From positions 620,001-684,000 of the forward strand of contig NZ_QVAI01000001.1 in NCBI RefSeq assembly GCF_003427025.1: DNA of 64,000 nucleotides, given 5' to 3'. The stretch is from Jiangella endophytica (lineage in GTDB: Bacteria > Actinomycetota > Actinomycetes > Jiangellales > Jiangellaceae). Below the pieces are notes generated by a model. The model searched no databases. It saw only the letters and a list, made by a program, of their open reading frames with translations, and was not told the DNA's origin. Of the stretch, positions 59,115-64,000 are shown piece after piece (position 1 is the first letter of the stretch; every line of letters starts with the position of its first letter). The translations under genes were made by a program, and so were the position numbers.

Positions 59115-59756
59115 TTGGCTGAGGCGAAGCGGGCCTACCACTCCGAGCTGCGCGCCAAGCAGGCCGCGCAGACCCGGCAGGCGGTGCTGGCAGCGGCGGG
59201 GACGTGCTTCAGCTCGCGCGGCTACGCCGGCACGTCGCTCACGGACATCGCCCACGAAGCCGGCGTCTCCGTCGAGACCGTCAAGGCGATCGCGCCGAAG
59301 CGGGACCTGCTGCTGATGGCGTTCCGCCAGTCCTTCACCGGCTCGCCAGGGGGTGAGTTGATCGCGGAGAAGGAGGCGGGCGCGCGGCTGCTGGCGATCG
59401 ACGACGGCGAGGAATTCCTGTCCGCGCTGGTCGACTTCCTGGCCGCCGCCAACGCGGCGTCGAGCCGGTTGTGGCGGGCGTTCACGAGCGCGGCGAACTC
59501 GGACCCCGCGCTGGCATCGGCGTTGCGGGAGCACATGGGGCGGCGGCGCGCGGACTGTGAGCACGCCATCGACGCCTTCGCCGCCCGAGGCATGCTGCAC
59601 GGCTCAGTGTCGCGGGACGAGCGTGTGGAGACGTACATCTACCTCGTGGCGCCCGAGACCCACGAGCACTTCGTCCTCGACGTCGGCTGGGCCCAGCCCT
59701 CCTACCGCGACTGGCTCGAGCAGGCGGTGCGGTCCATGGTGCTCCGTTCGGTGTGA
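59115..59756 (+). CDS. TetR-family transcription regulator
   Basis: A 213-residue protein with an N-terminal helix-turn-helix: TRQAVLAAAGTCFSSRGYAG, TSLTDIAHEAGVSVETVKAI and KRDLLLMAF follow the TetR pattern (about residues 20-66), although AIAPKR replaces the usual YYHFGSK-type sequence. The C-terminal ligand domain includes LWRAFTSAANSDPALASAL. I start at TTG 59115, because AGGAGG lies nine bases upstream; the TTG at 59079 has no such site. No full-length target gene lies next to it: the divergent frame is short and the downstream region is decayed. Confidence 0.82.
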   Translation: MAEAKRAYHSELRAKQAAQTRQAVLAAAGTCFSSRGYAGTSLTDIAHEAGVSVETVKAIAPKRDLLLMAFRQSFTGSPGGELIAEKEAGARLLAIDDGEEFLSALVDFLAAANAASSRLWRAFTSAANSDPALASALREHMGRRRADCEHAIDAFAARGMLHGSVSRDERVETYIYLVAPETHEHFVLDVGWAQPSYRDWLEQAVRSMVLRSV

Positions 59757-59837
59757 AGGTGCTTGCTGCGGCGTCAGCCAGCCTGCTCAGGTGCTCGCGG
59801 AATTCCCAGTGCGTCGCTGACGTGGTCGATCCACCTG

Positions 59838-59933
59838 TCACTCGACAGTCGCCAACCGCCGCAGGGCCAACACATCACCGGATCTCGGCTTCTCGCTCGA
59901 GCGCCGGACCACCTTCATGTTCGTCTCGATCAT
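59838..59933 (-). pseudogene. Short frame resembling the start of an Imm26-like protein
   Basis: Thirty-one residues: MIETNMKVVRRSSEKPRSGD, then VLALRRLATVE and a stop. KPRSGDVLAL recalls the KPGDIFA-type opening of immunity protein 26, but the rest of the domain is missing. Its ATG overlaps the stop of the frame above it (ATGA), which suggests both were once in one operon. The match is short and uncertain. Confidence 0.25.
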
Positions 59934-60310
59934 GAGCCCACCTCCAACGTCCGTACGTCCTCGTCGAGCGGCATGGCACTCTTCAGCGCAGAGCGAGCTG
60001 TGGCTGACGCGGTACTCCGCTCGTCGGCGGCTCCAGTATCCGTGGTCTCGGCGCCTGGATCAGCGGCGGAGTGCGTGTCTCGCAGGCCCTGCGGGTCCCC
60101 GTGCTGCAGCTACCGCGTTCTGGCCGCATCCCCCTCGCCGGTCGCCTCCGTGTACCGCAGGAACAGCGGCCAGAGGCGCTGGGCACACGCGGCGGCGAAC
60201 GCCGTCTTCTGGGCCTGGTCGAGCTGGCCCTGCCGCAGGCGGCTTCGTCGTCGTTCGCCACGGGGCCCCAGCGCTCGGATCGAGGATGGCTGGTCGCCCA
60301 GTGACAGGTG
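59930..60310 (-). pseudogene. Decayed gene, possibly DUF416-like
   Basis: On the minus strand, LDQAQKTAFAAACAQRLWPL, FLRYTEATGEGDAARTR, an in-frame TAG at 60110-60112, then a lower-GC continuation (ARSALKSAMPLDEDVRTLEV) in the same frame up to 59930. The FAAACAQRL-PL-Y pattern recalls DUF416 proteins. Codon use is less GC-rich than in the neighbours, as in decaying or imported DNA. The remaining bases of the gap 59757-60584 hold no other gene that I can support. Confidence 0.3.
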
Positions 60311-60584
60311 GCCGGTGCGAATGACAAGTATTGATCATGATTGTCCGGAGATCCAGGAGCAGGATCGGCTCTGGTTCACAGGTCCCGCTGCGGGTGGTCG
60401 CGTAGCGCCTGAGCTGCGGCGGCCCGGTCGACGGCGCGCTCGGCGTGACGGGCCTCAGGGTGCCGCGGGACGCTTCCAGGCGTGGCGTTGGGCCGGTTCA
60501 ATCGCCGTCGGTGTTCGATCTGCCCGACATGGGGGCTTAGGGTTCGGGGGTGAGATTCGGTGGGGCAGGTTCCAGGAGGTCTCG

Positions 60585-61775
60585 ATGAGACTGACGAAGC
60601 AGCGTGCGGCCATGATCGCCGCGGGCATCGCTGTGGTCGTCGTCGGTGTGTCGGCTGGGCTCGGCTGGTGGCAGGTGGCTCTGACGATGGTCGCGGCCGT
60701 CCAGGTGGCGGGCGTCGTCCTGCTCGTGGACATCCGCGGCCGCATGGCGCGTTCGCACGAGGTGCGCAAGGTCTCCGCATCGGTGCGGAAGACGCACCGG
60801 CGGCTCGACAACGTGGGCACGCGGATGCTGGCGGCCGCGGAGAAGAACCGGGTCGAGACGGCCGACGGGCTGGCCTCGATCGGGCAGGCGCTGGACGAAC
60901 GGCGGGTCGCGGAGGCGAGCCTGCAGAAGGAGCTCTCCGACGTCGCGGCCAGCGTCGACGCGCATCGGGCGCGGGTCGACGCCTGGGGGGCGCAGCTCGG
61001 CGACTGGCACGGCGAGCTCGAGGCCGTCCGGACCAGCCTCGCCGAGACCGGTCAGCGGGTCAGCGCCGCCCTGGACGAGGCCGAGCAGGACCGCCGCATG
61101 CAGGACAAGCGGCAGGCCGCCGAGTTGGCCCGGCACGTCCGGCAGACCGAGGCGCTCATCCAGCTCTACGACCGCGTGCAACCGCGCGCCGCCATGCCGT
61201 CGTCCGGTGGGTGGGCGCTGGACCCGACCGGAGTGCTGACGCTGCTCGAGGTCGTCCGGCAGCGCCGCCCCGAGCTGGTGCTGGAGCTCGGTTCCGGCAC
61301 GTCGACGCTCTGGGTCGGGTATGTACTGCAGCAGCTGGGCGCGGGCCGAGTCGTCGCCATCGACCACGAGGAGCGCTTCGCGGAGCTGACCCGCGCCAAT
61401 GTCGCGGCGCATGGCCTCGACGACGTCATCGACGTGCGGGTGGCGGCGCTCACCGACCCGGGGCTTCCCACGCACGAAACCCCCTGGTACGACCACGCTG
61501 CCATGGCCGACCTTCGCGACATCGACCTGCTCGTGGTCGACGGCCCGCCGAAGGCCACCGGCCCGATGGCGCGCTACCCCGCGGTCCCGGTCCTGGCCGG
61601 CCAGCTGCGCGACGACGCGGTGGTCGCGCTCGACGACGCCACCCGGCCCGACGAGCGCGAGGTCTGGCACCGCTGGCGCAGGGAGAACGACGGCCTGGAC
61701 GTGTGGGCCGTGCCGCCTGGCGACGCCCTCAAGGTGCTGGCGCTGAACCGGTCAGCCGGCGACGAGCCGGCGTAG
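60585..61775 (+). CDS. Membrane-anchored class I methyltransferase (paralogue 3 of 3)
   Basis: A 396-residue protein, the longest of the three paralogues. Two hydrophobic segments (about 9-25 and 27-46) are followed by a long coiled coil (about 55-195: TRMLAAAEKNRVETADGLAS, LQKELSDVAASVDAH, VRTSLAETGQRVSAALDEA). The methyltransferase domain starts near 215: ELVLELGSGTSTLWVGY (SAM loop), GRVVAIDHEE, LLVVDGPPKATGP and VVALDDATRPDE. AGGAGGT lies a few bases before the ATG. The 3' end overlaps the convergent glycosyltransferase by 24 bp. The coiled coil suggests oligomers or binding to a partner. Confidence 0.83.
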   Translation: MRLTKQRAAMIAAGIAVVVVGVSAGLGWWQVALTMVAAVQVAGVVLLVDIRGRMARSHEVRKVSASVRKTHRRLDNVGTRMLAAAEKNRVETADGLASIGQALDERRVAEASLQKELSDVAASVDAHRARVDAWGAQLGDWHGELEAVRTSLAETGQRVSAALDEAEQDRRMQDKRQAAELARHVRQTEALIQLYDRVQPRAAMPSSGGWALDPTGVLTLLEVVRQRRPELVLELGSGTSTLWVGYVLQQLGAGRVVAIDHEERFAELTRANVAAHGLDDVIDVRVAALTDPGLPTHETPWYDHAAMADLRDIDLLVVDGPPKATGPMARYPAVPVLAGQLRDDAVVALDDATRPDEREVWHRWRRENDGLDVWAVPPGDALKVLALNRSAGDEPA

Positions 61776-64000
61776 CGCCGCCCGGAACGCACCCGTGCCG
61801 TGGTGCTCGTCGGCCCACCGGCGGGCGCGGCGCTGCTGCTCGGCGAAATCGCCGGGCGAACCGTGCAGCCTGAGGACGACGTCGCGGACCTCGGCTGGCG
61901 CGCAGTACACCGCGCCGGCGCCGTAGACCGGTTGCAGCGACCGCGGCAGCACGACCACGCAGCCGCTGGCCACCGCCTCCAGCACGGCGGTGCCCGGCAC
62001 GGCGGCGGAGTCCCGGTCGAAGTAGACGAAGAAGTCGAGCTGCGCCAGGAACGTGCGCACGTCCACCTGGTCGTCGTAGGAGACCCAGTTCGGCGGGAGC
62101 GCCGAGCCGCCCAGGACACGGGCCGGAGTCCGGTGCCCGCCGTGCAGCCGGACGTCGATCTCGTCGCCGTCGGGATAGGCGGCCAGCAGGTCTCGCCGCT
62201 TGGCCGGCCAGTGGCTCGCATGGTCCGGGACGTGCCGCCCGACGACCGGGCGGCCGGGGCCGGGCCGCCGCACGTGCACCGTCAGACCGGCCGGCTCGAA
62301 CGGCCGGATCAGCGGCTCCGCGGCGATCTCGCCGAACCCGCCGGACTCGAGCGCCGTGCCGACCCGGGCGCTGCGCGGTACCCAGACGGGCTTGCGACCG
62401 AACAGCCGCTGCGCGTTCTCGGCAACGTCCTCGGCGCGGTGGGTGCGGCCCTCCTCGCGCAGCGACACCTCGTCGACCAGGACGGCGACCCGCTCGGCCG
62501 CCAGCCCGCGGCCGTCGACGTCGGGGGCGAACTGCAGCGCCGCCGGGTCCTGCACCAGCAGCAGCCGGGTGGCGGCGGGCTGCGTGGCGTGTGAGACCGA
62601 CACCTCGCCCGCGGCGACCAGATCGAGCACGCGCGCGTCCATCGCCTGGTGGTACCCGTGCCTGGGCGGCGGCTCCAGCGTCTCGCCCTGTGCCACCGCG
62701 ACGCGCAGCCCGGCTCCGGTCATGGCCCGCAGATCGGCGATGACGGCGTCCGGGTTCCGTTTCCCGCGCCGCCAGTCGCCCAGGACGACGACGTCATACG
62801 CGGGCTCGGGTGGCGGCTCGGGCAGCGACGACCACGACGGGTCCGGCAGCGGCAGCATTCGTGCCGCCGGGGCGCCGTTGTAGCGGGCCGGCGCCGACCC
62901 GTCGCGGATGCGCCGGTTCCGCTCGCGGTAGGCGTCGCGGTACAGCGTCCGGGTCCAGTGCAGCCAGCCCGGGGAGACGTGCCCGCGCGACAGCGAATCG
63001 GCTCGCACCTGGTAGACGGCGAGCGGCAGCGACGGCGGCAGGTCCAGCACCGAGCCGGGCGCGGCAGCGGTCAGCCGCTCGGGGTACTCGACGTCGGCCG
63101 AGCGGCGCACCGCGTCGAAGTACCCGGCCAGCTGCAGCGCCGCGTCCCGGCGAAACAGCAGCGACGACGCGTTGACCCGGCCCGGCGGGTACCCGGGGTA
63201 GCTGAAGGTGAGGTCGGGGAAGGCCCGCAGCGTGTGGCTGCGCGTCGCCAGCAGCCGTGGGTCGGTGAGCAGCGGCTCCAACTGCCGTTCCAGCCGGCGC
63301 GGGTGGGACCAGTCGTCGAAGTCCTGGAACGTGACGAACTCGCCGCGGGCGTGGTCCAGAGCCAGGTTGCGGGCCAGATAGGTGCCACCGTTGGCCGGCG
63401 TGCGCAGGACACGCACCCGCTCGTCCAGCGCGGCGACCTCGTCGACGACGGCGGCGAACTCCGGTGGCGACGCATCGTCGACGACGAGCAGCTCGAGGTC
63501 ACGCCAGCTCTGGCCGAGGATCGACCGGGCGGCGGCGAGGATCCCGGGGCCGGGCCGGTAGGCGGACATCACGACGGTCACCGTGCCACTGCCGGTGGCC
63601 GGTGCGGACGCCGTCGCGGCCAGCCGCTCGAACGGCGTCCCCGCAGCGTCGTCGACGGTCACCGGCTCCAGGCCGGCATCGGCGAACGGCGCCGTGAGCC
63701 GCGACCCCCAGTCGCCGGCCGGCGGCTCCTCGATGAGGAACGGGTTGACGGCGTCGGTCGTCAGGGCCCAGCGCACCGGCTCGGACAGCTCGGCCACGTC
63801 GAGCAGCTCGGTCAGCCGCCCGGGCGCGTCTCGCAGCGTGAGCTGGGCGTACAGCTCGGCCGACGCCGCGTCGAAGGCCTCGATGCCATGCCGGTCCCGG
63901 ACGAGGTCGTAGGCGGCCAGCGCCGCGCCGGGGTCGGTGGCGCCGCGGCTCAGCGCGGCGATCCTTGCCAGCGCGAGCAGCCAGGCCGGGTCGGCATCGG
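61752..64000 (-). CDS. Large glycosyltransferase (GT2 plus GT-B-like module), 5' end outside the window
   Basis: The frame stays open and protein-like to the window end (DPAWLLALARIAALSRGA, AAYDLVRDRHGIEAFDA), so the GTG at 63797 is not the start; at least 749 residues are present. The N-terminal part seen here is helical. The GT2 domain follows: TVTVVMSAYRPGPGILAAAR, LELLVVDDASPPEF, and FVTFQDFDDWSHP, whose DFDD is the metal motif. The C-terminal 350 residues form a GT-B-like module (VVVLGDWRRGKRNPDAVIAD, FVYFDRDSAAVPGTAVLEA). It is convergent with the methyltransferase gene and overlaps it by 24 bp. It resembles the trimodular enzymes at 44522 and 49035 in plan but not closely in sequence. 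Confidence 0.85.
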   Translation of the reverse strand, partial: DADPAWLLALARIAALSRGATDPGAALAAYDLVRDRHGIEAFDAASAELYAQLTLRDAPGRLTELLDVAELSEPVRWALTTDAVNPFLIEEPPAGDWGSRLTAPFADAGLEPVTVDDAAGTPFERLAATASAPATGSGTVTVVMSAYRPGPGILAAARSILGQSWRDLELLVVDDASPPEFAAVVDEVAALDERVRVLRTPANGGTYLARNLALDHARGEFVTFQDFDDWSHPRRLERQLEPLLTDPRLLATRSHTLRAFPDLTFSYPGYPPGRVNASSLLFRRDAALQLAGYFDAVRRSADVEYPERLTAAAPGSVLDLPPSLPLAVYQVRADSLSRGHVSPGWLHWTRTLYRDAYRERNRRIRDGSAPARYNGAPAARMLPLPDPSWSSLPEPPPEPAYDVVVLGDWRRGKRNPDAVIADLRAMTGAGLRVAVAQGETLEPPPRHGYHQAMDARVLDLVAAGEVSVSHATQPAATRLLLVQDPAALQFAPDVDGRGLAAERVAVLVDEVSLREEGRTHRAEDVAENAQRLFGRKPVWVPRSARVGTALESGGFGEIAAEPLIRPFEPAGLTVHVRRPGPGRPVVGRHVPDHASHWPAKRRDLLAAYPDGDEIDVRLHGGHRTPARVLGGSALPPNWVSYDDQVDVRTFLAQLDFFVYFDRDSAAVPGTAVLEAVASGCVVVLPRSLQPVYGAGAVYCAPAEVRDVVLRLHGSPGDFAEQQRRARRWADEHHGTGAFRAALRRLVAG

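Noticed and set aside
63795-63797. GTG at 63797 as start of the last glycosyltransferase
   Set aside because: The frame continues upstream to the window end with helix-like, GC3-rich coding sequence, so the true start lies outside.

Overview
The window is very GC-rich (third codon positions almost all G or C) and codes densely on both strands. The SpoIID/LytB-domain and zinc-amidase wall enzymes, the long actinobacterial-type signal peptides and the codon use point to a filamentous or soil actinobacterium. Jiangellaceae and relatives are plausible, but the genus cannot be proved from this sequence. No tRNA, rRNA, transposase or CRISPR array was seen.

Most of the window is a cell-surface polysaccharide locus. 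Left part (1-20.7 kb): GT-B glycosyltransferases; an overlapping trio (4095-6795) matching the WbpD, WbpE and WbpB steps to 2,3-diacetamido uronic acids; an OafA-type O-acyltransferase with an SGNH domain coupled to a WbpI-type epimerase; two nucleotide-sugar dehydrogenases, a WecB epimerase, and a WecC operon with a large glycosyltransferase. Together with a third dehydrogenase (33683-34966), the genes could make both UDP-ManNAcA and UDP-ManNAc3NAcA. Centre (20.8-36.2 kb): a membrane-anchored methyltransferase, a secreted zinc amidase with FG-GAP repeats, a SpoIID protein, a YfhO-type membrane protein, and then genes less clearly linked to glycans (epoxide hydrolase, Tat-exported phosphoesterase, acetoacetyl-CoA synthetase, a secreted unknown, an APH-fold kinase). 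Right part (36.9-64 kb): a secreted beta-helix protein, all four dTDP-L-rhamnose genes (rmlB, rmlA, rmlC, rmlD), a CehA/McbA-type hydrolase, two paralogous glycosyltransferases of more than 1000 residues, four more glycosyltransferase or glycosyltransferase-like genes, two more membrane-anchored methyltransferases, and a patch of gene decay around 55.4-56.1 and 58.2-60.5 kb.

How the genes would work together: the nucleotide-sugar enzymes supply rhamnose and acidic amino sugars, and the cytoplasmic glycosyltransferases assemble them on a lipid carrier. The acyltransferase, YfhO-type protein and membrane-anchored methyltransferases could decorate the polymer. The exported amidase and SpoIID protein act on the wall that would carry it. 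No flippase, polymerase, ligase or initiating transferase was recognised here, so those steps would be encoded elsewhere.

The most striking feature is non-coding. Two families of interspersed palindromic elements, A (about 130 bp) and B (about 90-135 bp), occur in eight copies each and form mosaics such as A-B-A and B-A-B-array-A. Every copy lies between convergent genes and none in a divergent promoter gap. One mosaic also holds six copies of an 88-bp tandem repeat and a 17-bp tandem repeat. Other convergent junctions carry simple hairpins or a different 21/22-bp palindromic array.
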